Both the position numbers and the translations under genes were made by a program. From NCBI RefSeq assembly GCF_954871325.1, contig NC_088776.1, positions 49,060,569-49,124,568 on the forward strand: a stretch of 64,000 bases of DNA, read 5' to 3'. The DNA comes from Gordionus sp. m RMFG-2023. Taxonomy: Eukaryota; Nematomorpha; Gordioida; Chordodea; Parachordodidae. Below, piece after piece: positions 50,340 through 63,189 of the stretch (its first letter is position 1; each line of letters starts with the position of its first letter). Below the pieces are notes generated by a model. That model worked only from the letters and a program-made list of their open reading frames with translations, was not told where the DNA came from and did not search any database.

Positions 50340-52080
50340 CAAATGAATCAAAATATAAATAATTCATATTGCTAATGCAATACTTTTATAAAAATAAGCA
50401 GAGAATTTAAAGTGCAATTACTCGTGGAAAGGGCTTGCAAAGCATTTTTTGGTCTCAAAAAGTATTCTATTTTATCAAGATTTTTATACCAAAATACGAC
50501 ATCACAAACTAACTTATCATGAAAATGAGATTTACTTAATATCCTCTCACGTTTCAAGTGTAATCAACAATTCAGACTCAACTGGCAGAAGAAAATAAAA
50601 GCTTTTTAAAATAAAATTGTGACTAATAAATCTTTCATTTAAATTAAATAAAAATGTATCAACAAGGTAAATAAAATTTTTATTTTATAAAAATCCTCAA
50701 TCGTAGATGCATCAATATTTAAGCGATTGATTGGACTGTCTGAAAACTATTCTAGGTTTAAAAATTTCAATCCCAAACATATAAGCCATCTCCTATAATT
50801 TCTTCTCGTATATTTCATGAAATTTTCATTCACATTATCTCTGAGATTTGTTAATATTTCAACATTATCCTTTGCCCTATTCATAACCTCCCTTAAATCC
50901 AAATCAATATTTTGTAGCATTTGCTAAAATCATATGTATAATTTAATAAAAAATATAAACATTGAATTGATATTAAAAATGTGGCTTCGTAATAGCCTGC
51001 AAAAGATTTTCAGCATCTGCGGAATCTTTTACTTTGCTTGATATGTAGGATTCGAGCGCTGCAAAAATAACTTCATATAATTCGATGAAAAATCTCACTG
51101 ATTGTTGTCTTTCAATAAATAGTTGGGCAAAATCTTTTTAGTTTTTTTTTGATTATTTGAATCAATATCATAAACGTTCGGTTAAAAGGCTGCCTCTTCT
51201 TGGGTTGAGTGAAAAAGTCACAAACCGACGATATTGTTTCTATATTTTGAAAAATATATTAGAAAAATTAAAAAGATATCTATAATACATATTAAAATCC
51301 AATTAATTCCAATTAAATTAAAATATTTTTACGTAAACTGTTCCGGATGTCTCGAATTTCGCATGCCTCATATATCATCAAATTTAGGCAATGTGAACTA
51401 TAAGTGAACATATAGAGCTGCGCTATAAAGCTGTCTAATTCTCGACTGAACTTCCTTAACGTGATCATCATCGAGCTTTAGATTTATATCTAGGTCTTGA
51501 ATGGATGCTAAAATTTTTTGGCTAATGTCTTTGATTTAGTGTCATGTAAGTCAATAAATTGAACAAAGTGTTCCTTCATTTTAAAATCACCTGATTCCAT
51601 AACAATAAACCTTACTGCTATGGATAATTGCTCTAAGTTACTAACATCAGAAGTCACATCCACCAAAACACTAAAAGATGGTGATGCTTTCATTTTTAAG
51701 AAATTTCTTTCAATATGAACCTATAGCATATGGCTATTTCATTTTGAATACTTGGACTAAGGTAGGGTAGGTGGCATTTTTAGCAGAGCTTTCAAAAAAC
51801 TTTATATAGTTATCATTATTATAACATAAAAGTTTCAACAATTCCTTGAAATTCCCTTCATTTGAGTAGAGTATGTAAGTGTGAAGGGGCCAGCATATAT
51901 TCTATGAGCTCTTAATGCTAAGCCCTTCCTCCCTAACCAAATGATTGCATCAATTATTATAATTATTCTTGCTCTGTTGGTTGTGACTATATCAAAAATT
52001 TTTTTATTCAATACATTAGATATTGATATCTTTTGATTCATAGAGATGACTTTTAAAGCATCCGGTATCTCACAAGAATT
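50340..52080 (-). pseudogene. hAT transposase relic (DUF4371 class)
   Basis: Minus-strand fragments read RIIIIIDAIIWLGRKGLALR (51,835-52,041), which is the DUF4371 core motif, SVLVDVTSDVSNLEQLSIAV (51,508-51,693), corresponding to D.TSD.S..EQL...VR, and KNALQALSTSNCTLNSLL near 50,450. Order and spacing fit a single transposase split by many stops and frameshifts. Plus-strand G runs and AT-rich DNA surround it; no termini were identified. Confidence 0.7.
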
Positions 52081-52089
52081 GAGATGGTA

Positions 52090-53030
52090 AATATTTTAGT
52101 TCATATAATATTTATTATATATTTTTAAATCATGTGATCATTTAAAATTGAAAATTCTTATTTGTTTTTTTTAAATATATTTTATTTTGATATCGTACAT
52201 AAATTTATTTATATAAATTGAAACAGTTTTTTAAATAAAATTATTCGCAATAAGAAAAAAAATTTCTAAATTTTTTTTTCCGACTTAATGGAGGGGGGGG
52301 GGGGGTTGTCTAAACCACTGAATATTATATTATTGTACGTACAAATTGAGCGTTGCAAAAAGCAAATAATCCATTTCAACTGGTATCGCGTAATGTAGTC
52401 AAATTACATCTAGGCGCTAAAACCCATTTTAAAAACACAAACCGATTTATTTGCTTTTTATTAGTACTTAGTTATTCTGCAATCATTTTTGGTCAATAAA
52501 TAAAACCCAGTTAAAGCGAAATAAAAAAAATGTAAAGGTACGTCTTAGACTTACTCCTATGGACGATTCAAAAGTTAATTATGTCTAAATACATTAAGGT
52601 TTCTTTTTTTACCTTAAATTCTAAATCTTATGATTATATGATCTTTAAGAGCAGATAGCCTATCAGGAATGACGGATGAATCAAATTTTTATCTTTATTA
52701 ATTTTCCTATCTTATTAGGTGTGAGTCATAAATTTACTATTTCGATGAGTGGTGAACTCGAAATTTTTTATTATTTTTATAAAATATATTACTGAAGTAT
52801 ATATTTAATACCTTCAGTATGAACAAATAATTGAAACATATTTGTAAATATACTATTTTTAATATATCGATTTCATAATATCTGAAAAATAACCTAAAAA
52901 ACTCTTGCTAGATGAGGGTTGCCCAAATATCAGATCCATCGATGTAAAAAAAATTTGAAAATGCTGGTAAATAAAAAAAATGTAATTCATATAAATAAAC
53001 TTGTAAAACAGATAATAAATAGATTTAAAA
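52090..53030. other. AT-rich intergenic DNA, no gene seen
   Basis: Contains a run of 14 G near 52,292. No coding region recognised. Confidence 0.5.
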
Positions 53031-53034
53031 CAAG

Positions 53035-53165
53035 TAAACATTTCATAAGAAGTGCGACAAATGTTAAGTTATCGTATTTATCGATTCCAAATCAAGGTAT
53101 TGTTCTACTTTGTTACAAAATATGAAAAAATGTGATAAGACTTATATTATAAGATAGATATTTAT
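53035..53165 (+). repeat. Second copy of the SINE-like tail repeat
   Basis: TTAAGTTATCGTATTTATCG, then AAGGTATTGTTCTACTTTGTTACAAAATATG, match 10,560-10,650 in the same order. The tRNA-like head is not preserved here. Confidence 0.5.
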
Positions 53166-53454
53166 TCTTTCCGGTAAAATCTTATATTTTGAACCATGTT
53201 ATATTGAAATTTGACATGAATCTCAATTTAATTTAAGTCGCAGCAAAGCATAAAGGTTGCCAAACTTTTTGAACGCACTAATTCTAAGGCTTAGGCCAAT
53301 ACGTAATAACAAATTTTTCGGTGGCGTCGTATCCAAGAATGCCTGGCGAAATGGCGCGACGGCACATAGGTCTAACTATAAATTTAAATCGTTTGCACTA
53401 TTTAAAACCCTTTATTAATTTTGATTTTTTGATAAATTCTCATTAGGATGGTGT

Positions 53455-53560
53455 TGTTAAAAAGCCCGATTCGGGTCAGTTTTTTAAAAGGCCCAATTAG
53501 GATTATAACCAAAATAATATGTTGACCTGAATATTTTAATCAGAGAAGACAGGAGGGTTT
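53455..53560. repeat. Left half of a TAGTGTTGTTAAA-type MITE
   Basis: GGTGTTGTTAAAAAGCCCGA followed by the usual arm with AACCAAAATAATATG. No matching right end was found nearby. Confidence 0.4.
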
Positions 53561-54019
53561 GAATATATATTTAACTAATATATATAACGTTCATGATTAA
53601 ATTTAATGTAAGATAAATGGCTACCTAGGTTCTTCATTTATACAATTGAATTGTGATTATGAATTTTTATCCTAAGAATTATAGTTTTTAATACAAACAA
53701 GAGCAATTACTTACAATTTTTTTGCAAATAGACTTTTGCCTATTGCTGAGTGCATGTCTTATGGTCAGGGGCGGACTGGCGACGTTACGGCCTCGTGGGA
53801 ATTTTTTTATAGCGGCCTCATTTTTATGGGGGCTTTGCCCCCATACCCCCTATTTTGCGGGCCTTCGGCCCGCTTTTGCCGGCCTTCGGCCGGGTTCCCT
53901 TAAATGGCTACTTAAAATTATATATTTTTATTACTTGTTTTTTTTATAGGTTCAAACAATTATTCTTTTAAAAAAAGAAAAGAATAATGACACGATAATC
54001 ATATATTTTATTTTAAAAA

Positions 54020-54140
54020 ATTGCACATCCAAAATCATATTCATTGAACACATAAAAAAATATTTATTGCATATCCAAAATCATATTCATTGAACACATA
54101 AAAAAATATTTATTGCACATATAAAAAAATATTCATTGCA
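54020..54140. repeat. ~46-bp tandem repeat inside the hAT element
   Basis: Two full copies and a partial third of a unit containing CCAAAATCATATTCATTGAAC and ACATAAAAAAATATTTATTGC, located between the left terminus and the end of the transposase region. Confidence 0.75.
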
Positions 54141-54359
54141 CATATATATTTTATATTAGATTTACAAGGATATTGCACTATAAAATCAAATCATTCATCA
54201 CATGTTAAATATATATAAAATCAATTATTTACACATATAAAATTATAACAATTATACAATATTGCACAGAGAATAAAATTGTTGCACTTATAAAATTAGA
54301 GATCATATTGTAATAGATATAAATAAGATTTAAATAAATGAATTAATAATATATAATTT

Positions 54360-57073
54360 TTATGTTAATAAATCTCTCATTAACTTTGAACCTTTGCGTA
54401 AATAAACAAGAATATCTTCTATTTCAATCTGCGATAATAGTTCTCGTTCAACTGACATCATTAAAAACGCTTCTAATTTTACTTGGCCTATATTAGCTCT
54501 CAGCCTATTTTTTATCATTTTCAATTTGCTAAATGTTCTCTCGCAATTAACCTGCGTAAATGATAAAGTTAAAATGTATTCATACGCCAAAAATAAATTA
54601 GTGTATGCATATTGTACCTCTTAAGAATTTCATACACGCATATTAAACAATTGTTACATTTATCACACTTCGAGATATTATCATATTGTAGTATTCCATC
54701 TTCTACATTCGACTCCTCACTTGTACATAAGATATCATCGTCCGTTTCATTTAATTCTGCTATTAAATCTTTGAATACACTAGAAAATGAACACAATTCG
54801 TTATGTAATTTATCACTCGATATATTTGCCAATTGGGCCTGTTTTTCCAAGGCCATTTCAGAAATACCTTTACTATTTATGTCATCAAAATGCCTTGGAT
54901 GCAAATATCGCACATTCAAAATAAGCTCTAGCAGAAAAGCGTTCCGACAAACTGTTTATAATTTGATCAATTATAGGACGAAATACTTCAACCCTATAAA
55001 GGTCAATCAATTCTTGAGGACGTTCATCCTGGCCTTCATCACTATATATTCTCTTTGCTCGTCCTATTCGAATTTTTGGCAGAGCAGTCTGTACACAGAT
55101 ACTCTCCGGAAGCTTTAAATATGAAAGTGTTTCATTTAAATCAGAAGCCATTTTTATTGCTTTATTTTAAATTGATGTAATAGTTATCGATGACACAGAA
55201 GACTTAGCATCTTCTATCATCTTCCATGCCGACAAAATATCTAAATTTTTGGTTTGAAGATACAATGACAATGGCCCCATTATTTCAAAAATTTCTAAAT
55301 ATATTACAGCTGTACTAAGAGTCTTAAATTTACATAAATTATCTATCAACGACTGCGCTTCTGATGAGGTTTTTGCCTCAAATGATTTATTATCTATTAT
55401 AAATCGAAGTGCACTTATCGTTATTGGTAGTAAGCTCTCTTTGCCATATATCCATTTAAGGGCTTTTTCACGTGCCCACCACCTTGTCTTATCTATTTTT
55501 TGCAGCCTTCTCAGTTTATTTTGGCCAGTTGAGTTATTCTGTTTCACCCAAGCGTCCATCCTTTTATATGATTCACCAAAGAAAGTTACTTCAATAATCC
55601 AAATAAAATCTTGCCTTCAATATTATCGCATGAATCACATATACAGAGATTTAATATGTGACTATAACACCAAATATACAAGCTACCTGGAGCCTCTTGT
55701 CTAATAAGAGCTTGCAACCCAACAAATTCCCCCCGCATATTTGCAGCACCATCAAATGATTCTCCAATTATATTTCTCATTTAAATTCCATGTTTTAAGA
55801 AACATTCACTCAAGATATCAAAAAATCCTTTTCCAGAAGAGTTCGTATCTTTTGTAAGTGCAAAAAGCCTTTGTTATTTTACCATTATATATGTATCGTA
55901 GGCAAATGGTTGCTTGATCATAAGCGCAAATGTCTTGAGTACTATCCATTTGCAAACTAAACCGTTTGTTACCAATCTCCTTTTTTATTAAATTCCTCAT
56001 TTGATCAAGAACAGCATCAATAACTTTGTTGACAGTTGTTTTTGACAACAAGGTTATGAGAGAACCTCTTCCCTTCGATTTTGATTTGTTAGACATTTAA
56101 GCGTATCTTTTCTAAGTTTGCTTTTTAAAATAGCCTTCTCTAAATGATCTCTAAGTATTTAATCATTCTTTGATATAATACGGATCATTTCCAGGAAATT
56201 GCCATGATTTAAATTTTCATTATCAAAGAGGCTAAGTGTTTCGGTAGCATTTGATCCTCTGTATGGTAAGTTTTGTTTACCTAAAAACTTTATTATCTCA
56301 AATATTTGTTTTATTATGTGGATATTGTTATGTTTTTCATATAATATTTTAACGCTAATTGAATTATTAAATGACTGGTTTTTTGAAGCTCTGAGGTAGG
56401 CCTCGACAATACTAATATGCACTTTTAAATTTTCATGTATTTTAATAACTGAGTGCATGTGACGAAAATTTTTAGAGCCTGTTGTGAAGTGTTTTCACAT
56501 ACTGCAAATGCCAGGCAGATTGAGCAATACACAGCTTGGGCTTTATTGCATATAATTTTTATGGAAATCCATTTTCTAGGTATTTTTTCACTCATTACCA
56601 TTCGATAATATAATTTATCATATTTAATGTTTATTGGTTGTATAGGATGTTGCATTAAAAATCTAAGTTTTTGAGGTATAGTATAGTGGCTGTTAAATGC
56701 AACTTAAAATTTTCATGTGTATGCATATCCAATTCTGATAATCCACTTTGAGAAATATCTGAAGGTATTTTTGATGTAGTTGCTTCTGACAAGTGTGACG
56801 ATAGTGGTAATGATTGAACTGATGCCAATAATACATGAAGATGTTGCAGATAAGGTAGTTGTTTCAGGTAGTGGTGAATGGGAGGAAGTTGTTGATATCT
56901 CTAAAAAAATAGTTTACATGAAGTAATAGTATTTGAAATACTTGATATTGAATTATCAAAAAAAGATAATTTAATTGTTTTGGATCAGCACCAGCTGCTT
57001 TGAGACCAGCTTCATTTTTTTTTCTTAATTTTTCAGCTCCACCTTTAAATTTCCTTTTGGCATTTCTATGCAT
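54360..57073 (-). pseudogene. hAT transposase (TTF zinc finger, DUF4371, hATC), frameshifted
   Basis: Reading from 57,073 downward: a basic start (RNAKRKFKGGAEKLRKKNEA) typical of ZMYM1-like transposases; a TTF-type zinc finger region with HPIQP, PRKWIS and AVYCSICLAF near 56,500-56,655; DUF4371 (RGSNATETLSLFDNENLNHG near 56,240, SLQMDSTQDICAYDQATICL near 55,950); the catalytic-core segment GESFDGAANMRGEF near 55,770; a middle domain; and the C-terminal dimerisation motif CERTFSKLKMIKNRLR near 54,500. All expected domains are present and in order, but spread over about eight frames, so at least six or seven frame changes or stops have accumulated. A short intron near 56,700-56,930 is possible. 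Plus-strand frames here are shadows. Confidence 0.9.
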
Positions 57074-57339
57074 ATATGAAAATATATCAATTCAACTAAA
57101 ATAAAATTTATTATAATTTTTTTTAAAGAATTGTATTTTAATATAAAGCATAAAGTAATATGTTATGTTACCAGCCAGTAATAATAATAAAAAAACATTA
57201 CTATCTTTGGGTTATGAAATATAAATAAGTTTTTTTACTTTTGACTATTTACATACATCTCAATTTACGTGTAAAAATAGTATATAAAGTTGATTCTTTT
57301 CTTATATTATGTTTGTTTGCTAATGATCAGTAAATTGTT

Positions 57340-57960
57340 GTAATACTAATATTAGGCGCACAAAAGTTTCCTCTACAATAAATTAATGTATAAAAATATA
57401 ATATAATAAATTAATGAAAACTTAGCTTTCACTCTACTCAAGCCCGAGCTCAAAAGGATCAATGAATTAAGAACAAGATAGTTTCCTATATTAAAATAAA
57501 TTAATGTATAAAAATATAATATAAATTAATGAAATAGCTTTCACTCAACTCAAGCCCAAGCTAATAAGGATCAATAAATTAAGAACAAGAAATACAATCA
57601 ATCACAATAGTTTCCTATATACAATAAATTAATGTATAAAAATTAATATAATAAATTAATGAAAACTTAGCTTTCACTCTACTCAAGCCCAAGCTCAAAA
57701 GGATCAATGAATTAAGAACAAGAAATATAATTAATCACAATAGTTTCCTATATACAATAAATTAATGTATAAAAATATAATATAAATTAATGAAAACCTA
57801 GCTTTTACTCTACTCAAGCCCAAGCTCAAAAGGATCAATGAATTAAGAAGAAATACAATCAATCACTATAGTTTCCTATATACAATAAATTAATGTATAA
57901 AAATTAATATAATAAATTAATCAAAACTTAGCTTTCACTCTACTCAAACTCAAACATAAG
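57340..57960. repeat. ~125-bp tandem repeat, about 5 units, upstream of hAT transposase
   Basis: Units begin near 57,370, 57,490, 57,610, 57,740 and 57,860. Each holds ACAATAAATTAATGTATAAA, then CTTAGCTTTCACTCTACTC, AAGCCCAAGCTCAAAAGGATC and TCACAATAGTTTCCTATAT. They lie between the transposase start and the right terminus of the element. Confidence 0.88.
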
Positions 57961-58792
57961 CGTTTTCACTTCCTTTGAAAAAAAACGAAAAGCACGTGGT
58001 AAATGATATATAGCGTCAAGCGACGTAATTGATATTTTGCATTCAAATATAGTAAACGACATGATAATTCTTCTCAGGGAATGTTATATTCAAATAATAG
58101 ATATCATTAAAAATAAATAAATGATAAGAGAAAATAATGTAAACAAAATAATATTTTTTTTCCTACCGGCCTCTTTTTTGATATTTTCCTCTCATCGGCC
58201 TCAAAATCGACATTTTCTCGCGGCCTCGTGGGCAAAATGCCCACTGGGTCTTATGGCCAGTCCGCCCCTGCTTATGGTATAATTATATTGCGAATTCATT
58301 CCTACTTATAATTTTTTTTTATAAAATCATTTAAAGGCAATTTCATTTTAAAAATTTATTTTACCAAAATATATAATTACAATTAGATCAATTTTAATAT
58401 GACTAAAAATGCGATTGGTTATAAATATATTTTCTTTTATTGAAATGATTATCTAGAAATACTACTTTGCCAAATTAAGAGTTCATTACTGTACAATTAT
58501 TTGAGCATATCAAAATTAGCATTATTATATCACATTATAATAAAGCGAAATTGCTATAATCATATTTTAAATTAAATAAATATCGATGATTTTAAAATTA
58601 TGATTGAAGTTAAGTAGATCATTTTAAAATTAGTATTACTAATTAAGTCATTAAAAATATAATAATAAATAATAAAAAATTTAATGCAAAAAAATAGATA
58701 TAAAAATTATCTTTTAATATCTTAATCGTGAATAGGAATAGAAGAAATTTATAGGAAAGAAAAACATTGACCAAGAAAATATATAAAAAGCA

Positions 58793-59137
58793 TTATCTCA
58801 AAACTTTGTTAGTAATTCGTAAATTTACAAAAGTCAACGAAAATAAAGCGAACAAGAATGTTATAGCGAAACAAAACGCGACTGTCACCAAAAATTTGTA
58901 AATTTTTTTGGTATATTTTCCTTCAAAAATATCCGGAATAACAGAGATTTGGTTATCTTGAATTTCATCATTTTCCGTAGAATTAACGGTCGAATTTCTC
59001 CTGATAAAACTGAGTAACATTAAGACTTCTAACACCATTATCGAGAGAATATTCATGAGAGAAAGTAATGTCATTCTAACCAAGAATTCATTTTGAGATA
59101 AGCGATAACGAATTTGTAGGAGTTCCCATGTTTCCAT
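58793..59137 (-). CDS. Small two-helix membrane protein, unknown function
   Basis: A 114-residue open frame starting METWELLQIRYRLSQNEF. Two hydrophobic segments are visible, about residues 20-44 (VRMTLLSLMNILSIMVLEVLMLLSF in two parts) and about 82-106 (FLVTVAFCFAITFLFALFSL). They are separated by a polar loop of about 38 residues containing two NST sequons (RRNSTVNSTEN). The hydrophobic profile and balanced composition look like real coding sequence rather than AT-rich noise. No family recognised. It may be a single-exon gene or one exon of a longer one; no partner exons were identified. Confidence 0.5.
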   Translation of the reverse strand: METWELLQIRYRLSQNEFLVRMTLLSLMNILSIMVLEVLMLLSFIRRNSTVNSTENDEIQDNQISVIPDIFEGKYTKKIYKFLVTVAFCFAITFLFALFSLTFVNLRITNKVLR

Positions 59138-59149
59138 TGATAATCTATT

Positions 59150-62100
59150 TAAAATTTTTAAAAAAACAAATATACTATAATAGTTTTAATTTAAAATCTA
59201 ATAAAAAAGAAATCATAATTTTTTTTCAAAAAAAAATTGATATTATATTGAAATAAGAATATCGATTTTATTTTAATAAAATCAGATTGAAGTTAATTAT
59301 AGCGGTAAGAAATGAAATTCAAAGCAATCAAAAAAATTAATTATGGCAAAATTGATTCAGTCAAAATGTCAATGGTCAAATTTTAAACTATTATTTTTTT
59401 AAGCAAAATTGACACAAACAATTGTCTAATTTAGTAATAATATTAATCAATTGTTTATTTTTATTGTAAAATTAATAATATTAATCAGTGTTCCGTTAAA
59501 CATGCAATTTGATCTATCAAAATTTAATTTATTGGAAATGGGGGGGGGGGGGGGGGGGTTATAAAATTACAAGATCTTTTTATTTATTTTGGAGAATTAT
59601 TATAGAGATGGAAAAAAATTCTTCGAACTAAAAAAACTTAGATAAATTTTAAAAAGTTTCAATTTCTGCAATGGAAATTATTTCCAAATCACAAGAACTG
59701 ATCACTGTGCATATGCTCTTCCGCACCTTATTTGAAAATTTACTGCAAAATAAGAAGTTATAAAATTTGCCGGTTGGCCAAAAAAAAATAGAATTCCAAA
59801 AGTAAAGTTTTGATTGTTCAATAAAGTACTATATTTTATATTTGAATAAAAAAATATCTTTCAATTCAATTATTGTCTAAACCTTTGCCCTTCAAATTTT
59901 AATTAAATTAACTAATAATAAATTCATTAAACAGTAAAAATAGTATTTTAATGTTACCATACCATCAATTAGATATTAATTGTTGTTGTAGATATTAAAA
60001 CAATTATCGTTTAACTTGGTAACGATTTAATTATTTTTTGTTTATAAATTTTTTAACTTTTTAAGGATCCGTTATCTAGTCGTATATTTTTAAATGGTGA
60101 CTTACAGGAAATATTTTTTTAAAGGCAAAGCCTTTCATCTAAATAAAAAACAACTCCGATTATGTGAATCTATAAGTGAAATGTTGGATTGCATAAAAGG
60201 TGGCTGCTAAGTCAACGTTGTAGCGTGATGCCTGATTGGAATGTTGGACGATATTTTAAATGTGAAGATTGCGTTTAAGTAAAGAACCGAAATAAGGATG
60301 TTGAGAAATATTATACTGGTTAAAGGAATTTTTAATGTAGAATTAGGATTAACTGAACCTTGAAGGTAAGGTAATAATGGAGAAGGAGACTAGTTTTGGG
60401 AGGTTTTATTATTTTTTTATTAATATTAAGAGAAAGAAAACGACTATGTAGTTATTTAATGTTCGTTCATATAGGTATAACAGAGACCTAGAGGGTAAAC
60501 CCAGCCCTACTCAGAACGCAACGAAAAAATATGATTTCAAAGATCGAGCCGGGCCGGCCGGGTTTAAAAATTTTTTTAAATAAAAAATCCGGGGAGAGAT
60601 ATTTTTTAAAAAATTAATTTATCAGTTAGAAAATTATTTAATGGAGAGCTTTGTTGAAAAAATTTTCATAATACAGCCAAATTATTCAAAATGTAAAAAT
60701 TAGCCCGTGTCGCCAGGATTTTGAACCCAAATACGGGTTCAGGAATTCTAAACTCCATTTCGCCGAAATTTTGATAACAGGAACTTAATCGAAACTGAAT
60801 TTCTAAAAAGGTTCGAACCCATCCCGGGTCCATATTACCCCTGGTTCGATGGGTTGTCCTTATGTCTCTTGGTTTACTCAATGCTCGACCAATAATTTTA
60901 AATTTCTGAACCAGAATTAGTGTTCAGTGTAGCACAAATTATAAATATTTTTTCTGTTTAATGTGACCAAACCGATACCATAGCTCTTAATATGGAAATT
61001 AAAGACATATTTATTATTTAAAATCTATGTTTTAAAATACAAACACTAGCCATTTTAATATAAAAAATATATATACTCATAAAAATCAATGGAATGTAAT
61101 AAAATAATTCTGGTTTGTCTACTGCTAAAATTTGCAGTTGCCATAAGTTTTAAAAAAAAATTTGCAAATAAATTTTGTGAAAATTTTTAATTAAAAAAAG
61201 TTTAAAGGACATAGTTGTTTAAACAACTTAATTTTATTTTACAAAGTTAAAATTTATAATATAGGACTTGACCTTTCATCTTACCATCTTTGAAATTTAT
61301 AAAAAATAAATTTTTTTAACAAATTGTAATTTATATTAAAAAAAATATATAAATAAAACAAATTGTCATAAAGTTAAAATTAAATGGAAATCGGTAATTG
61401 CTATAGTTTGGTAATTACTATATTTTAAAGTCGTTTAAACCAATTTTTAACCGGGTAAAAAATCAGCTGAACCAAGTTTTTAGCTGAAAACTATTATTTT
61501 GGCCTCGGAGTTTTTCTTAATAAGATAGCAGTTAGAAACTAATATAAATTAAAATGCCTTAATGTTAACGGACTTTCTCCGGAAGACCCCTGAAGATTAG
61601 GATACATAGTCATTAGTCATTACCCAACTATGCTAATTGCTTTGTCCTAACATCCCAAAGAAATTCACTATTATTATTTTATCCCTTTTTTAAAATTTAG
61701 AATTATTTTATATTTTTTTATATTTACGTGAGCGCGGTCTGATTTTTCTAAATTAAAGCCAGGGTCCGCCTTGGAGGTAGATTATATCAAACCTATTTTT
61801 TCGAAACATCCTTTTAATCAAATGAAAGCAAAAACAGGCCTGTTAGATCGGGCCCCGACACCCTAGAAAAAAAATTGAGCGAGTTCAGCCCGGGTCTAAA
61901 AATAAATAAAACTTGGGCCAATTTTTTTTTAATTTGCACGGCTCTAGCTGATAGAACTAAAGATTGGAATCCATGGTAAAAACTAAAAATATTTTTATAG
62001 AATAGAAGTGAAACTAACCATATTGTTTTTTCCCTTAGAATTTAGAAAAGCTAAGATTACAAGTAGAGCTATTGAAATGTTAGGCTAGAACAGTTAAGAG

Positions 62101-63180
62101 ACATTATCGCTATAAAATAATTAACTTGAACTTAAAAAAAACAGTATTATTAATTAAAAATAATTTTTTTTTAAAAAAGAAATCATATTGTTTCAATTAA
62201 ATATCGGAAATAAATCGTAATAATGAAAATTATAAGTTACAAAATTAAATTTTATTTTTATATTATATTCATCAATCTTTTTTTGAAAACATCGTCTCTT
62301 GAGGTTATTTAGTTGAAAATAAAAATATGCCATACATTTCACGATTTTAATTTAATCAAATAAAATATTGTTAATTTTGCTTTAATATTTTCCTTCTTTT
62401 TTTTAATATTGATTTTATTAATTAATTACGATTTGGTTCTAAGTTTAATATATAATTATTCAATTAACTTGTACACTTCTAATAGGATAAATAACAATAA
62501 AATCTGTTTTGTTAAAAAAATTTTAGGCTAGGCCAGAGCCTAACTAGAACCTATGAGCTATAGAGCGTTTTCAAATTAATTTCAACAAATATTTAAATGT
62601 AAATTAACAATGAAAAGCTCCAGTTAACGTATCCTTACCAACTTGTACATTAATTGTGTTAACTTATTTTCATTTCTAATCAGCATGCCCCCTCCCACCT
62701 CCCCTTTTTCAAATCTCACGCATCGCTATACTTTATTACTCATAGTTTGAGTGGAGTTCATTACATTAATCATTGAAATTATTCATAGGTTAAAAAAAAT
62801 TAAAACCCAGTTGTAATTATGATTATGACTATCTCCTTTGTTTTTACAAATTCTGGGGTAAAAATAAGTTTAAAAAGTTATTTATAGTTAATAAACCACG
62901 AATTCAAAATCTCATATAGGAATTTTCGTGCTGCAAATTTAAACTGCATACCCCTTCCTTTTTCCCACCACTAATTAAGTCAATATTAATAATATTCCCA
63001 TCCAATATTCTTGCGTTCATTATAGTGTATAATTTATATGTATACAAATCAAGCAAGGTTATAGATCTGTGGTCCCTACAACGGGGGGGGGGGAGTCCGA
63101 AGCAACTGCTTCAGTAAATTTGAGTGGGGGTACTTTTTTTAAAAAATTTTCTTTATTATTTAATTCTTTTACTGTTTTGT
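59150..63180. other. AT-rich intergenic DNA with decayed repeats, no gene seen
   Basis: Contains an 18-G run near 59,540. CAGAGACCTAGAGGG at 60,480 and CGAGCCGGGCCGGCCGGG at 60,545 belong to the GC-rich MITE type. 60,700-60,860 carries CGGGTTCAGG and GGTTCGAACCC words like the MITE at 32,143. 61,780-61,930 has another GC-rich fragment. None has readable paired ends. No coding exon recognised. Confidence 0.45.
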
Positions 63181-63189
63181 TACATCCAT

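Larger units (their letters stand above)
53766..58270 (-). mobile_element. hAT transposon, 4.5 kb, TTF/DUF4371 class
   Basis: The left end CAGGGGCGGACTGGC and the right end GCCAGTCCGCCCCTG are perfect inverted repeats of 15 bp, with further mirrored blocks (GGCCTCGTGGGAA against GCGGCCTCGTGGGC). A perfect 8-bp duplication CTTATGGT flanks it (53758-53765 and 58271-58278). Transposase is on the minus strand (57,073 to 54,360). Subterminal DNA on the left has CGGGCCTTCGGCCCG-type palindromes. A 125-bp tandem array lies upstream of the transposase. Clear ends and exact duplication suggest a fairly young insertion, although the transposase frame is already broken. Confidence 0.93.

Noticed and set aside
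54612-55118. A 168-residue plus-strand frame
   Set aside because: Antisense shadow of the hAT transposase, whose minus-strand reading has clear family motifs.
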